Shown piece after piece: positions 23,804 to 33,828 of a DNA stretch of 64,000 nucleotides (position 1 is the first letter of the stretch; every line of letters begins with the position of its first letter). A program made the translations under genes and the position numbers. Origin of the DNA: SAR202 cluster bacterium (lineage in GTDB: Bacteria > Chloroflexota > Dehalococcoidia > Lucifugimonadales > UBA1123); NCBI GenBank assembly GCA_030752795.1, contig JASMDM010000003.1, forward strand, positions 1 through 64,000. The letters are read 5' to 3'. A model generated the notes under the pieces. That model had not been told where the DNA came from, searched no databases, and worked only from the letters and a program-made list of their open reading frames with translations.

Positions 23804-26047
23804 ATGAGTTTTTGGAAGAAGAGTAGGTCGACGACGACGTTGGCCTTTGTAGCGATGTTGGTATCGCTGGCCTTGATCTTCGGGGCTTGCGGAGCCGACG
23901 AAGAAGACGAACCGGATACGCCGGCAGCGCCTGCGCCGGCTCCCGTTCCGGCGGCGACCACCGCTCCCGCCCCGGCCCCTGCTCCGGCGCCCGCCCCGGC
24001 TCCCGCCCCCGCCCCGGCGCCGGCTCCGGTAACGCCGTCAACGCCTTCGTCGTCCGGCACCGATCTGGTCGGAGTACTCGAGGGCCCGGTCACTTTGACC
24101 GACGTCAGCACGTTCCCGACATCCTTTGGCGAAGCGCCTCAACTGGCCGCCATGGTCGCCGCGGGCAAGCTTCCACCGGTCGAAGAGCGACTGCCAAGCG
24201 CAGAAGGTTTGCTCGTAATCCAGTCCGTTGACGCTGTCAGAGGCGAAAACGGCATTGGTGAGTACGGCGGCATTTGGCGGCGAGGCTTTACAGGCCCAGC
24301 CGACAAGTGGAACGGCTACCGCTGCTGCTCCGGACCGGACCACGTGTTGTTCTGGGACTTCACAGGATCCGTCCCTCAGCCGAACATCGCGAAAGGCTGG
24401 GAATTTAATTCAGACGGCCGAGAGTTGACCCTTTTCTTGCGTGAAGGCATGAGATGGTCTGACGGCGACCCGTTTGATGCGGACGACTTCATGTTCTGGT
24501 TCGACGTTCTGTATCAGAATGAAGAGCTTGTGCCAAACAAAACGCCATGGTTTGCCATCAATGGCAAACAGGGCACCATGTCGAAAATCGACGATTACAC
24601 GCTCAAGATCACGTTCCCTGACCCATACTTCTTCTTCGCGGACGTGTTGGCAGGCGCAACGGCGTTGGGCGGGCATGCGTACCAAGGCCTTCGAGGCATG
24701 GGCTTTTTCGCGCCGAAGCATTACCTCGAGCAGTTCGTCCCCGAAATCGCTGGTCAGGACGTCGTCGACAAATTGGCGTCGGACGAAGGCTACGACAACT
24801 GGGTGAACCTGTTCAAGTTCAAGAATGACTGGGCGCTCAACCCAGAGGTGCCGGTAGTCACCCCCTGGCAAACCGTAACACCGATCAACACCCCGACGTG
24901 GAAGCTCGAGCGCAACCCGTACTACTTCGCGGTAGACACGGAGGGCAATCAGCTCCCCTACATCGACACCGTCATTCTGTCGTTGGCTGAAGACCTCGAG
25001 GTCATTAACCTGCGAGCAATCGCCGGTGAGTTTGACTGGCAAGCCAGGCATCTGAACATGGCCAAGGTGCCGGTGTACATCGAAAACCAGGAGAAGGGCG
25101 ACTACACGCTCTACTTCGACACACAAGAGGTCGGAAGCGACGTCGCGCTGAAGTTCAACATGGACTTCACACTCGACCCAGAGGTGGGCAAGTGGCTCGC
25201 CAGCGCCGACTTCCGCCGAGCCGTGTCCATGGGCATCGAACGGGACCAGCTCAACGAGGTGTTCTGGCTTGGTTTGGGCGTTCCCGGTTCCCACTCGCCA
25301 GCTGCATCGAACCTGTATGCTCCGGAACCAGAATCTGAATGGCGCGACAAGTGGTCGACGTTCGACCCCGAGCTCGCAAACCAGATGCTGGACGACCTGG
25401 GCTTGGACAAGCGAGACAGCGACGGCTTCAGGCTGCGCACCGACAACGGCGAACGCTTGGTCATGGAGATCAGCGGCCGCACGGCGCAGTTCATGGAGTT
25501 CGTGCAGATCGCAGAGATGGTCGCCGAGCAGTGGGGCAATAACCTGGGCCTCAAGACCAACGCGATCGGAGTCGAGCGAAGCCTTGAAGGTGAGCGTGAG
25601 GTCTCCGGTGAGATTCAGATTTCGTCCGCCTGGGGTGACGGCAGCGACCACCTGTTCACGTTCCCCGGACACGTATTCACGTCCAACGCGTTCGGATACC
25701 AGTTGCAGTTGTGGCGCATTACGAACGGCGAGAAGGGCACAGAGCCCCAGCAGCCGTTCAAGGATGTCATCGCGAAATACGTGAAGGCATTCGGCGTACC
25801 TGCTGACGAGCGGATCAAATTGGGCAAGGAACTCTGGGAGATCGTCATCGACCAGGCGTGGATCGTTGGCCTCGTCGGCCAGTCTCCCGCCTCACTAGGT
25901 GTACGAGTTGTGAAGAACGACCTGGGCAACATCCCCGCCAGGCAGTACAACAACCCAGACACCAAAACCCCCAGCATTTCTCGACCAGTCACGTGGTACT
26001 GGAAGAGCGCTGAGAATCGTCAACCACAACCCCTGTCCTACGAATAA
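23804..26047 (+). CDS. ABC transporter substrate-binding lipoprotein (SBP family 5)
   Basis: A 747-residue periplasmic-type binding protein of the oligopeptide/nickel family (SBP_bac_5). A signal peptide ends in the lipobox LIFGAC, so it should be lipid-anchored. The mature N-terminus is acidic, then about 35 residues of Pro-Ala repeat form a rigid spacer before the binding domain. Family sequences include LTLFLREGMRWSDGDPFDAD and LKITFPDPYFFF. GAAGGAGGG precedes the ATG. It heads an operon with two permeases and two ATPases. The ligand is unknown; peptides or other oligomers are typical. Confidence 0.9.
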   Translation: MSFWKKSRSTTTLAFVAMLVSLALIFGACGADEEDEPDTPAAPAPAPVPAATTAPAPAPAPAPAPAPAPAPAPAPVTPSTPSSSGTDLVGVLEGPVTLTDVSTFPTSFGEAPQLAAMVAAGKLPPVEERLPSAEGLLVIQSVDAVRGENGIGEYGGIWRRGFTGPADKWNGYRCCSGPDHVLFWDFTGSVPQPNIAKGWEFNSDGRELTLFLREGMRWSDGDPFDADDFMFWFDVLYQNEELVPNKTPWFAINGKQGTMSKIDDYTLKITFPDPYFFFADVLAGATALGGHAYQGLRGMGFFAPKHYLEQFVPEIAGQDVVDKLASDEGYDNWVNLFKFKNDWALNPEVPVVTPWQTVTPINTPTWKLERNPYYFAVDTEGNQLPYIDTVILSLAEDLEVINLRAIAGEFDWQARHLNMAKVPVYIENQEKGDYTLYFDTQEVGSDVALKFNMDFTLDPEVGKWLASADFRRAVSMGIERDQLNEVFWLGLGVPGSHSPAASNLYAPEPESEWRDKWSTFDPELANQMLDDLGLDKRDSDGFRLRTDNGERLVMEISGRTAQFMEFVQIAEMVAEQWGNNLGLKTNAIGVERSLEGEREVSGEIQISSAWGDGSDHLFTFPGHVFTSNAFGYQLQLWRITNGEKGTEPQQPFKDVIAKYVKAFGVPADERIKLGKELWEIVIDQAWIVGLVGQSPASLGVRVVKNDLGNIPARQYNNPDTKTPSISRPVTWYWKSAENRQPQPLSYE

Positions 26048-26241
26048 CCTGTAAGACGAACCCAGGGAAACCATATGGGCTGCCTCAGGGAGACGCGCCA
26101 TGCCAACCGAATGGATGTGCGAGTCGCCCTGGGGCGGTCCATCAATCGTGTCACAAGCCGCTGGGCAACTGTTGATTGAGGAGCCGGGAGTGTCCCAATG
26201 GCTCGTGGTCCAAATCTCCGTGAAATCATCAAAGGTCTGAA

Positions 26242-27231
26242 GTGCTAGGCTTTATAATTCGTCGTCTCCTGCTCTCACTGCTGACCATATTTGCGGTGTC
26301 GGTCATTTCTTTTGCAATTATCCAACTCCCCCCCGGCGACTACGTTTCGACGTATATCGCACAGCTCCTGACATCTGGTGAGGTGATCGACGAGACCGAG
26401 GCGGCAAACTTACGTGCCCAATACGGTCTGGATAGTCCGTTTCCCGTGCAGTATTACAAATGGGTAAGCAGCGCCATTCAAGGCGATTTCGGCCTTTCCA
26501 TGGAGTATCAACGGCCTGTCGGTGACGTTATCGGAGATCGCCTCGCGTTAACGGCAGCGCTGGCGTTCGTCTCCATTGTTTTTACCTGGGTATTGGCGAT
26601 CCCGATAGGCGTCTATTCTGCGGTGAAACAATACTCTGTCGGCGATTATGTATTCACGTTCATAGGCTTTTTGGGCTTGGCCATCCCTAACTTCCTGCTG
26701 GCACTCGTATTGCTGTATTTCGGGTTTGTATATTTGGACGCCAACATCGGCGGGCTGTTCTCACCTGGAATGGTTGACCAACCGTACGGCCCCGCCAAAG
26801 TCTGGGACCTGTTGACTCACCTATGGCTGCCGTCGCTGATACTTGCTGTGGCAGGCACGGCCCAACTCATTCGCGTATTGCGGGCGAACATGCTGGACGA
26901 ACTGCGAAAACCGTACGTGGTCACTGCTAGGGCGAAGGGGTTGGGTGAGTGGCGCGTCGTGACCAAGTACCCTTTGCGCGTCGCCATGAACCCGCTGATG
27001 AGCACGGTGGGTTATTTGCTGCCCCTGCTGGTGTCCGGCAGCATCATCGTTTCCATCGTGATGAGCCTGCCAACTGTCGGTCCGATGTTGCTTCGGTCCC
27101 TGCTGGCTCAGGACATGTTTTTGGCTGGCACCATCATCATGCTCATTGGAGTCATGACCGTAATCGGAACTTTTATCTCAGATTTATTGCTAGCGTGGAT
27201 TGATCCTCGTATAAGAGTGGAGAACTCATAG
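26242..27231 (+). CDS. ABC transporter permease (DppB/OppB-type)
   Basis: A 329-residue membrane protein with six predicted helices. An N-terminal helix is followed by a large extracellular loop containing the family motif LRAQYGLDSPFPVQYYKW. The EAA-like cytoplasmic loop (TARAKGLGEWRVVTKYPLR) contacts the ATPase. The GTG start at 26242 has AAAGG upstream. Its stop TAG abuts the ATG of the next permease, indicating translational coupling. It pairs with the DppC-type subunit to form the channel. Confidence 0.92.
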   Translation: MLGFIIRRLLLSLLTIFAVSVISFAIIQLPPGDYVSTYIAQLLTSGEVIDETEAANLRAQYGLDSPFPVQYYKWVSSAIQGDFGLSMEYQRPVGDVIGDRLALTAALAFVSIVFTWVLAIPIGVYSAVKQYSVGDYVFTFIGFLGLAIPNFLLALVLLYFGFVYLDANIGGLFSPGMVDQPYGPAKVWDLLTHLWLPSLILAVAGTAQLIRVLRANMLDELRKPYVVTARAKGLGEWRVVTKYPLRVAMNPLMSTVGYLLPLLVSGSIIVSIVMSLPTVGPMLLRSLLAQDMFLAGTIIMLIGVMTVIGTFISDLLLAWIDPRIRVENS

Positions 27232-28377
27232 ATGGCCGAAGAAAGCGCTGCTCTGGGGAGAGCCTTGGACGACGCAGCGGATCGTTCGTCGGAGCGAGTC
27301 TATTCTGCCACTCAGTGGCAGTTGATGTGGTGGCGACTCCGCAGGCACCGACTGGCGATGGTCGCGGCTGTTGTATTAATTGGGTTCTACATAGTAGTCC
27401 TTGGCGCGAATTTTTTGGCAATTTCTGATCCGCAATTCAGTGAGGCCTTTCGGGGTGAAATGCCGCCTCAGCGTCTGCATTTCTTTGACGGTTGGTCGCC
27501 AGGCTTGTACGTCAATGGTGTGTCCGGTGCGCGAGACCTCAAGACTTTCAAGAAAATCTACGTGAACGACCCCGAAGTCAAAATTCCGGTGAGGTTGTTT
27601 GCGCGCGGGTATGAATACAAATTCCTGGGCCTCATCAGGACCGACAGGCATTTGCTTGGAGTCAGTGCTCCTTACAAATCCGAGGAGACCCTATTCTTGA
27701 TTGGCACCGACGTTCAGGGCAGAGACGTCTGGTCACGGCTGATGTTGGCGACCAGAATATCCATGCTCATTGGTTTGGTCAGTGTGGTGATTAGCCTCAT
27801 ACTGGGAGTCGTGCTTGGAGGAGTATCGGGTTACTACGGAGGTTGGCCGGACATAATAATTCAGCGCGTGATCGAGATCCTTCGATCCATTCCCACGATT
27901 CCTCTCTGGATGGGCATCGCGGCGGCAGTGCCTCGAGAGTGGTCCATCATCAAGATATATTTCGCCATCACCATCATCATCTCACTGATCGGCTGGACGA
28001 CACTGGCACGCGAAGTACGCGGTCGGTTCCTCTCATTGAGAGACGAAGACTTCGTAACGGCCGCCGAACTCTCGGGCGCGAGCAAGATGCGGATCATCTT
28101 CCGCCACATGGCGCCGTCGTTCTTGAGCCACATCATCGCATCGACGACTCTAGCGCTGCCGGCGATTATCATTAGCGAAACATCTCTGAGTTTCCTTGGG
28201 TTGGGACTTCGGCCGCCGGCGATCTCTTGGGGCGTCATGCTCCAAGCCGCGCAGAACGTGCAGACGATCGCCCTCACACCGTGGTTGATGGTCCCTGCAG
28301 TCCCCGTGATCGGCGCCGTCTTGGCGTTCAACTTCTTGGGCGACGGCCTTCGGGACGCCGCGGATCCTTACGGGTAA
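27232..28377 (+). CDS. ABC transporter permease (DppC/OppC-type)
   Basis: 381 residues, longer than the usual 300 or so. It has the DppC N-terminal extension, one helix (about 44-63), and a long insertion (roughly residues 70-155) before the motif LFLIGTDVQGRDVWSRLM. The remaining five helices follow, and the EAA loop is AAELSGASKMRIIFRHMAPS. The inserted extracytoplasmic domain is larger than in E. coli DppC and may contact the bulky binding protein. It is coupled directly to the upstream permease. Confidence 0.92.
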   Translation: MAEESAALGRALDDAADRSSERVYSATQWQLMWWRLRRHRLAMVAAVVLIGFYIVVLGANFLAISDPQFSEAFRGEMPPQRLHFFDGWSPGLYVNGVSGARDLKTFKKIYVNDPEVKIPVRLFARGYEYKFLGLIRTDRHLLGVSAPYKSEETLFLIGTDVQGRDVWSRLMLATRISMLIGLVSVVISLILGVVLGGVSGYYGGWPDIIIQRVIEILRSIPTIPLWMGIAAAVPREWSIIKIYFAITIIISLIGWTTLAREVRGRFLSLRDEDFVTAAELSGASKMRIIFRHMAPSFLSHIIASTTLALPAIIISETSLSFLGLGLRPPAISWGVMLQAAQNVQTIALTPWLMVPAVPVIGAVLAFNFLGDGLRDAADPYG

Positions 28378-28381
28378 ACTA

Positions 28382-29416
28382 TTGGAAGTTAACGTGAGCA
28401 ATCAGACAGAAGAATTCCTCTCCGTGCGCAATCTGGTAACCCACTTCCCGCTCGACGAAGGAACCGTCGTCGCGGTCGATGGAGCGAGTTTCGATGTCCA
28501 GGCAGGCATGACACTCGGGATCGTTGGAGAGAGCGGTTGCGGAAAGAGCGTCGCCGCCCGGTCCATACTGCGCATATTGGATAAACCCGGCGTTATTGTC
28601 GACGGCGAAATACGGTTCCGGCGCAGAAGCGCCAACGGCGAAGTCGGCGAAGTCGTCGACCTAACCACGTACGACGCGGACGGAGACGAGATGCGCTCCA
28701 TCCGCGGTGGTGAAATCGCGTACGTATTCCAAGAGCCGATGACTTCCTTCAGTCCTGTCCACACAATCGGCAACCAACTTATGGAAGCCATACTGCTCCA
28801 TCGGAACGTTTCTAAAAAAGAAGCCGAAGAAATCGCATTAGACATGCTGAGGCAAGTGGGCATTCCGTTGCCGGAAGAGCGCATTCGCCAGTATTCGTTC
28901 GAGTTGAGCGGAGGACTGAGGCAGCGGGCTATGATTGCGATGGCCTTGTCGTGCAACCCTAGCCTCCTGATCGCCGACGAACCTACAACCGCATTGGACG
29001 TAACGACCCAGGCGCAGATTCTCGAGTTGCTCCAGAACCTGCAAAAAGATTTCGGGATGGCTGTGATGCTGATCACCCACGACCTTGGCGTGATCGCTGA
29101 AATGGCCGACAACGTAGTCGTCATGTACCTGGGCAAAGTCGTGGAGAGTGCGCCGGTCGACGATATCTTCCACAACCCGAAGCACCCATACACCAAAGCT
29201 TTGCTCGAATCGATTCCCCGTGTTCAATCGGGGTCGAGAGAAAAGCTAGCGTCCATAACGGGATCAATCCCCCATCCGTATGACAGACCCACCGGATGCG
29301 CGTTCAATCCTCGTTGCCCCGCGTTCATGGAGGGCACTTGCGACGTTGGAGAACCCGAATTAACAAACGTGGAAAGCAATCATCAGGTGAGCTGCTTTCT
29401 GTTTCAGGGAGGATGA
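28382..29416 (+). CDS. ABC transporter ATP-binding protein (DppD/OppD-type)
   Basis: A 344-residue ATPase with Walker A GESGCGKS, signature ELSGGLRQR, Walker B LLIADEPTTALD and the C-terminal oligopeptide-transporter extension (GCAFNPRCPAF plus further Cys). That extension binds an iron-sulfur cluster in some members. TTG at 28382 or GTG at 28394 may be the start. It is tightly spaced in the operon (4 bases from the permease, 3 from the next ATPase). Confidence 0.92.
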   Translation: MEVNVSNQTEEFLSVRNLVTHFPLDEGTVVAVDGASFDVQAGMTLGIVGESGCGKSVAARSILRILDKPGVIVDGEIRFRRRSANGEVGEVVDLTTYDADGDEMRSIRGGEIAYVFQEPMTSFSPVHTIGNQLMEAILLHRNVSKKEAEEIALDMLRQVGIPLPEERIRQYSFELSGGLRQRAMIAMALSCNPSLLIADEPTTALDVTTQAQILELLQNLQKDFGMAVMLITHDLGVIAEMADNVVVMYLGKVVESAPVDDIFHNPKHPYTKALLESIPRVQSGSREKLASITGSIPHPYDRPTGCAFNPRCPAFMEGTCDVGEPELTNVESNHQVSCFLFQGG

Positions 29417-29419
29417 CGC

Positions 29420-30472
29420 GTGGTTGAAAGTACCCAGCAAGCTCCTAAAAGGCTTTTGGACGTCACCGACCTCCGCAAGTACTTTCCGATCAAAAAGGGG
29501 TTCCTCAGAAAACAAGTTGGCGCCATACGCGCCGTTGACGACGTCAGCTTTTTCATCAACGAGGGCGAGACATTAGGGCTTGTCGGCGAAAGCGGTTGCG
29601 GCAAGACAACGACTTCACGTTGCATTCTGAGGGCGGTCGAACCAACCTCAGGACAGATAATGTTCAGGAGCACGATCGGCGAAGAAGTCGATGTCGCAAA
29701 GCTCCCGTCGTCGCAACTCCGGCTGCTGCGACGCGAGATGCAGATGATCTTTCAGGATCCTTTCTCGTCGCTGAACCCGCGTATGACCCTTTTGGACATC
29801 GTGGGCGAGCCTCTGACGAATCACAACATCGGCAACCGCAGCGAGCGCGAAGACCGGGTTGCGGACGCTTTGAAGTTGGTGGGGCTGCGCCCCGAATTCA
29901 TGCGGAGGTTTCCGCACGCTTTCAGCGGAGGCCAAAGACAGCGCATCGGCATTGCGCGAGCGCTTGTGCTCAGGCCGCGCCTGATAGTTGCAGACGAACC
30001 GGTGTCGGCGCTCGACGTGTCAGTCCAGGCCCAAGTGCTCAACTTAATGTTGGACCTGCAAGAAGAACTCGATCTAACATATCTGTTCGTCGCCCACGAC
30101 CTCAGCGTCGTCAAGCACATCAGCGATCGAGTCGCGGTGATGTACGTCGGAAAGATGGTCGAGGTTGCGACGTCGGAGGAACTGTTCGCTCAACCCAAGC
30201 ACCCGTACACGTCCGCCCTTCTGTCGTCCAACCCTCAACCAGACCCCAGAACCCGTTCCGAACGAGTGGTGCTTCAAGGCGAGGTCGCCAACCCAGCCGA
30301 CCCGCCTCTGGGATGTTATTTCAATCCGCGTTGCTCATATGCGACAGATGTGTGCCGATCGCAACCTCCACAGTTGACTGAGATCTCACCCAACCACTTT
30401 GTGAGTTGCCATCGAGCGGAAGAGCTTGAGTTGCCCGGTGTCGCAATGGCCAAAGCGGACGGCATTGGCTGA
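29420..30472 (+). CDS. ABC transporter ATP-binding protein (DppF/OppF-type)
   Basis: A 350-residue ATPase and partner of the preceding one. Walker A is GESGCGKTT, the signature AFSGGQRQR and the Walker [13 protein letters not shown]. The C-terminal extension is present ([15 protein letters not shown]). The start is a GTG. It completes a full SBP-permease-permease-ATPase-ATPase transporter and overlaps a membrane protein gene by a few bases. Confidence 0.92.
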   Translation: MVESTQQAPKRLLDVTDLRKYFPIKKGFLRKQVGAIRAVDDVSFFINEGETLGLVGESGCGKTTTSRCILRAVEPTSGQIMFRSTIGEEVDVAKLPSSQLRLLRREMQMIFQDPFSSLNPRMTLLDIVGEPLTNHNIGNRSEREDRVADALKLVGLRPEFMRRFPHAFSGGQRQRIGIARALVLRPRLIVADEPVSALDVSVQAQVLNLMLDLQEELDLTYLFVAHDLSVVKHISDRVAVMYVGKMVEVATSEELFAQPKHPYTSALLSSNPQPDPRTRSERVVLQGEVANPADPPLGCYFNPRCSYATDVCRSQPPQLTEISPNHFVSCHRAEELELPGVAMAKADGIG

Positions 30473-31139
30473 CAACCGCACCGATCGAGAGATCGAGGCT
30501 GCCGAAACATTAAGAGCGCGGAGTCATTGGCGCAAGATCCGCCGCATTCGGCTGGTGGTGTCAGTGGCGATTTGCGGCGGAGGGGTCGGCGTTGCCGCTC
30601 TGTATCTGGTCTTCTTGGCGGCGACTGAATATCCGAAAACCCCTGAACACCTCGACTTCACGAACGCGCTGATATTAGGCCTCGGGGCTTTCGTGCCCAC
30701 CGCACTTTTAGCAGCAGCAATTACGTGGGCGATAAGCGAGAGGGTTGAGAACGCCCGCGGGATTCTTGTTTGGGTAGGCGTCGGTTTCAGCTTCGGCATA
30801 TCATCCTCGTTTGTGACCGGCTTGTTCATTCCGTTCGGCACGGTGTTCGTCCGGTTCTTCACTGGGAAGATCGCGGCTGGCGACGTGTTCGTCGACGCGG
30901 TGGATTCGTTGTTCCGCGGTATTTCGGTCGCTTTCTCCCACGGCGCGTTCGGCGTGTTCACGGGCATGACGGCCGGAGTGATTTTGAGCGTGGGCGCCTA
31001 CGTGATCGACCGCACAAACTCAATGTTGAACTTGACGGTCCAGCGTTTCGCTCCACCCACGATCGCGGTTGTGATCGCGATCATTGTCGTCGCAATCGCG
31101 TCATTCGGCCCTGTCGAATTCTTGGCGAAACTCGGATAG
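30465..31139 (+). CDS. Hypothetical membrane protein at the end of the ABC operon
   Basis: About 224 residues with roughly five predicted membrane helices and a charged N-terminus. A TTG at 30465 overlaps the end of the DppF-type gene by 8 bases; the frame is open back to 30426, so the start is uncertain. No family is recognised. Translational overlap suggests it belongs to the transporter operon, perhaps as an accessory factor. Confidence 0.6.
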   Translation: MADNRTDREIEAAETLRARSHWRKIRRIRLVVSVAICGGGVGVAALYLVFLAATEYPKTPEHLDFTNALILGLGAFVPTALLAAAITWAISERVENARGILVWVGVGFSFGISSSFVTGLFIPFGTVFVRFFTGKIAAGDVFVDAVDSLFRGISVAFSHGAFGVFTGMTAGVILSVGAYVIDRTNSMLNLTVQRFAPPTIAVVIAIIVVAIASFGPVEFLAKLG

Positions 31140-31337
31140 ACCCCACTTCACACTCTTCACTCGAAGCCCAACCGGACCTTGAATCCGAGAGACAAGCGTC
31201 AGTACGGAAACGTCGCCGAGGCAAGCTACCTTCTGCGGTAACCAAGCTTGCGAGTCCGCTTGACCGACGCATAGCGCCGGTGATAGCTAGCTTGCAGCAA
31301 AACGTCTGTTAATTCGAGAAACGTTCTTCAGGTAAAC

Positions 31338-32621
31338 ATGCGTTTACGACGATCCCCGGCTCCACCAACCGACGCTTCGACAGCCAAACCCACGCTGCTG
31401 TCAGCCCTGGCTCAATTCCGGATGTTCGAATCGCTGCAGATTCGCGACTTCCGGTGGTTGTGGCTAGCCTCCATGGGCTCGTTCATGGCCATGAACATGC
31501 AGATGATCACGAGAGGCTGGCTCGTCCTCCGCCTGGCCGACGACTCTCCCCTGGCGCTGGCATTCGTAATGATGACGTTCTCGGTGCCAATGACACTGGT
31601 CTCGCCGCTGGCTGGAGCTCTGTCGGACAGAATCCCCCGAAAACGTCTGGTGATTATGAGCCAGGCCGGCAATGGCGTGTTTACGCTCATGCTTGCAGCC
31701 CTGGATCTATCCGGAGTTGTCACGTTCTGGATGGTTTTGGTAATCGGCGTATTGAACGGATCGATGTCCGCTTTCCAGATGCCGAGTCGCCAGGCGATGA
31801 TTGCCGACATCGTGCCCGAGTCCAAGCTGATGAATGCGATCTCTCTGAACAATTCGGGGATGAACATATCGCGCATCGTTGGCCCTGCTCTGGCGGGCGT
31901 GCTGATCATTTTCATCGAGACCGCCGGTGTTTTCTTCGTAGTGGGCGGCGTGTATCTGGTCTCGGTTGCGGCGGTCATGAGGATCACCGGGACGCAGGTG
32001 ATAATCGACCGCCCTCGCAAGAGCGTTCTAGGAGACATACGCGAGGGCCTGGTGTACGTTGCCGCCGACCCAGTGCGACGCGGTCTCATTATCATGGCGA
32101 TCATTCCGGAGCTATTCGGGTTCTCGTTCTTCGTCCTGCTTCCCGCGTGGGCGCGAGAGGCTTTGGACGTGCAATCGGACGGCCTTGGGATGCTCCTAAC
32201 GTTCATGGGAATCGGCGCGTTGGCGGGAACCCTCATCCTCGCTTCAATGAACAATTTGAGCCGACGAGGGATGGTCGTCGTGGTCTCGTGCGTGCTGTGG
32301 GGAATCGGGTTGACGTTCAGCTCGCAAGTGACATCCTACGTCCTGGCGGTGCCGCTGCTGCTGTTTGTCGGCTTTGTCAGCGCGCTGTTTATGTCCCTGA
32401 GCGTGACGCTCATACAGCTCAACTCCGCTCCCGAGATGCGGGGCCGGATGATGAGCGTACGCATGATGACGCTCGGGTTCATGCCGGTGACTTCCGTGCC
32501 GTTTGGGGCCGTCGCGGAGCGCATCGGGACTCCGGACGCGCTGCTCATCAGCGGGGTGCTTCTGATGGTGGTCACAATCGTGTTCGCGCTGGCCAGCCCC
32601 GGTTTCAGAAGGATCAAGTGA
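31338..32621 (+). CDS. MFS transporter (DHA/EntS-like)
   Basis: A 427-residue protein with 12 predicted helices. The start of the transport domain is SLQIRDFRWLWLASMGSFMA. The loop 2-3 signature is present (LAGALSDRIPRKRLVIMS), as is MPSRQAMIADIVPESKLMNA, typical of the MFS_3/EntS-like exporters. It is probably an efflux pump with unknown substrate. It resembles the second pump at 62205 in general layout. Confidence 0.88.
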   Translation: MRLRRSPAPPTDASTAKPTLLSALAQFRMFESLQIRDFRWLWLASMGSFMAMNMQMITRGWLVLRLADDSPLALAFVMMTFSVPMTLVSPLAGALSDRIPRKRLVIMSQAGNGVFTLMLAALDLSGVVTFWMVLVIGVLNGSMSAFQMPSRQAMIADIVPESKLMNAISLNNSGMNISRIVGPALAGVLIIFIETAGVFFVVGGVYLVSVAAVMRITGTQVIIDRPRKSVLGDIREGLVYVAADPVRRGLIIMAIIPELFGFSFFVLLPAWAREALDVQSDGLGMLLTFMGIGALAGTLILASMNNLSRRGMVVVVSCVLWGIGLTFSSQVTSYVLAVPLLLFVGFVSALFMSLSVTLIQLNSAPEMRGRMMSVRMMTLGFMPVTSVPFGAVAERIGTPDALLISGVLLMVVTIVFALASPGFRRIK

Positions 32622-32798
32622 CGGCGAGGTCGGGTCGGGCGCTCCCGCATGCGGGATCTATCAACGGGCAGGTGCAACGAGCGGTTTTCGTGGCGTTCCC
32701 CAAGGCGCCAGAATATCCCAGCGCCGCGTCTGTCAACGATTGGCGCTTGGCTCGCGCCAATTTTTCCATTCACCGCCCCGGATATCGCTAACACTGCC

Positions 32799-33614
32799 AT
32801 GATTATCGACGCACACGTACATCTGTCGCTCTACGACGGCAACGCAAATTCCCTCGCAGACAGCAAAACCGTATTGCTGGACGAGATGCGTCGACGCGGC
32901 ATCGATCGCGCGATCGTCATTCCGGACAGCCAAGAAGCGCGCTATGACATCGCGGGTTTCGAAACCGCGCGTACGCTCATCGACGATGCTGATCCACTCG
33001 ATTTGTTAGGCAGCCCCGATATCCTGGACGGCCGAGTGCAGGATTTCGACCGATACGAAATATTACTGGCGGACAGGACGATTCACGGTTTGAAGTTCTT
33101 TCCTGGTCACGAGCCGTACTATCCCACTGACAGCAGATGCCTTCCCTACTACGAGATTGGCCAGCGTCAACGCCTACCAGTCGTGTTCCACACAGGTGAG
33201 AATCCCGAAAATCGCGACGCGGCGAGATTCAACGACCCCAAGTACATCGCCGAGGTCACCGAAAGATTTCCGGCCCTAAGTGTAGTAATCACCCACTATT
33301 TCTGGCCTCGGATCGAATACTGCTACGAAGTGACAAAAGATGTCCCCAACATTGACTTCGAGCTCGCCGGAACTGCAGACGGAGCAGTAGTTCGAGCATC
33401 TGGAGGGATAGGCGCGATGCGAGACGTGTTGGGACGCATGATTCAGGATCATCCGAGTCAAGTCATGCTCGGAACCGACTGGCCGATGTGCAACATTCAA
33501 GGTCACCTGGATCTTGTCGATTCGCTCGGATTAAATCAACCGACCGCAACAGGGTGCTGGGTGGAAACGCGGCGGCCGTTTTCGAACTGCCGGTATGACA
33601 TAACGAATCCGTGA
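32799..33614 (+). CDS. Amidohydrolase_2 family hydrolase, C-terminus frameshifted
   Basis: A TIM-barrel metal-dependent hydrolase of about 270 residues. Metal ligands are visible in MIIDAHVHLS at the start, then VVFHTGE, the VVITHYFWPR strand and LGTDWPM, the usual order of the family. The last part is out of frame. One missing base in TTAAATCAACC (33531-33541) replaces the family ending VLGGNAAAVFELPV (stop at 33596-33598) by an unrelated tail to 33614. Either a genuine tail mutation or a sequencing error is possible. The frame opens upstream at 32649, but the ATG at 32799 begins the conserved barrel. Confidence 0.8.
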   Translation: MIIDAHVHLSLYDGNANSLADSKTVLLDEMRRRGIDRAIVIPDSQEARYDIAGFETARTLIDDADPLDLLGSPDILDGRVQDFDRYEILLADRTIHGLKFFPGHEPYYPTDSRCLPYYEIGQRQRLPVVFHTGENPENRDAARFNDPKYIAEVTERFPALSVVITHYFWPRIEYCYEVTKDVPNIDFELAGTADGAVVRASGGIGAMRDVLGRMIQDHPSQVMLGTDWPMCNIQGHLDLVDSLGLNQPTATGCWVETRRPFSNCRYDITNP

Positions 33615-33757
33615 CGTGTGGTTCTTGATCACGTTGATTCTCTGTTCCTGGGCGTCGAGGCCATAGCCGGGAGGCGGCTGCGGAATTGGTGGACGCATCG
33701 GCCGCGGGAACGAGCCGGGAGGGACGAGCCCCGCAATCGAGGATAGAAAGAAAAAAG

Positions 33758-33789
33758 AAAGGACGGGCGCATGCGAGAGCCCGTCCTTT
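33758..33789. terminator. Bidirectional terminator
   Basis: A perfect 11-bp stem (AAAGGACGGGC at 33758-33768, GCCCGTCCTTT at 33779-33789) with a 10-nt loop. It has A-rich sequence on the left and T residues on the right, so it can stop both the plus-strand amidohydrolase and the converging minus-strand deiodinase-like gene. Confidence 0.85.
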
Positions 33790-33828
33790 GTTCGTCTGAT
33801 TGGTTCGGATGCCCGAGATGACTGAGTT

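Noticed and set aside
23930..24050. CRISPR-like repeat array
   Set aside because: The repetition is a Pro-Ala coding tract with no spacer structure.
24410..25672. 420-residue minus-strand frame within the binding-protein gene
   Set aside because: It is antisense to a clear SBP family 5 gene and has typical shadow composition.
31454..32791. 445-residue plus-strand frame overlapping the MFS gene
   Set aside because: Arg/Gly/His-rich shadow in another frame; the MFS frame shows family motifs and helices.
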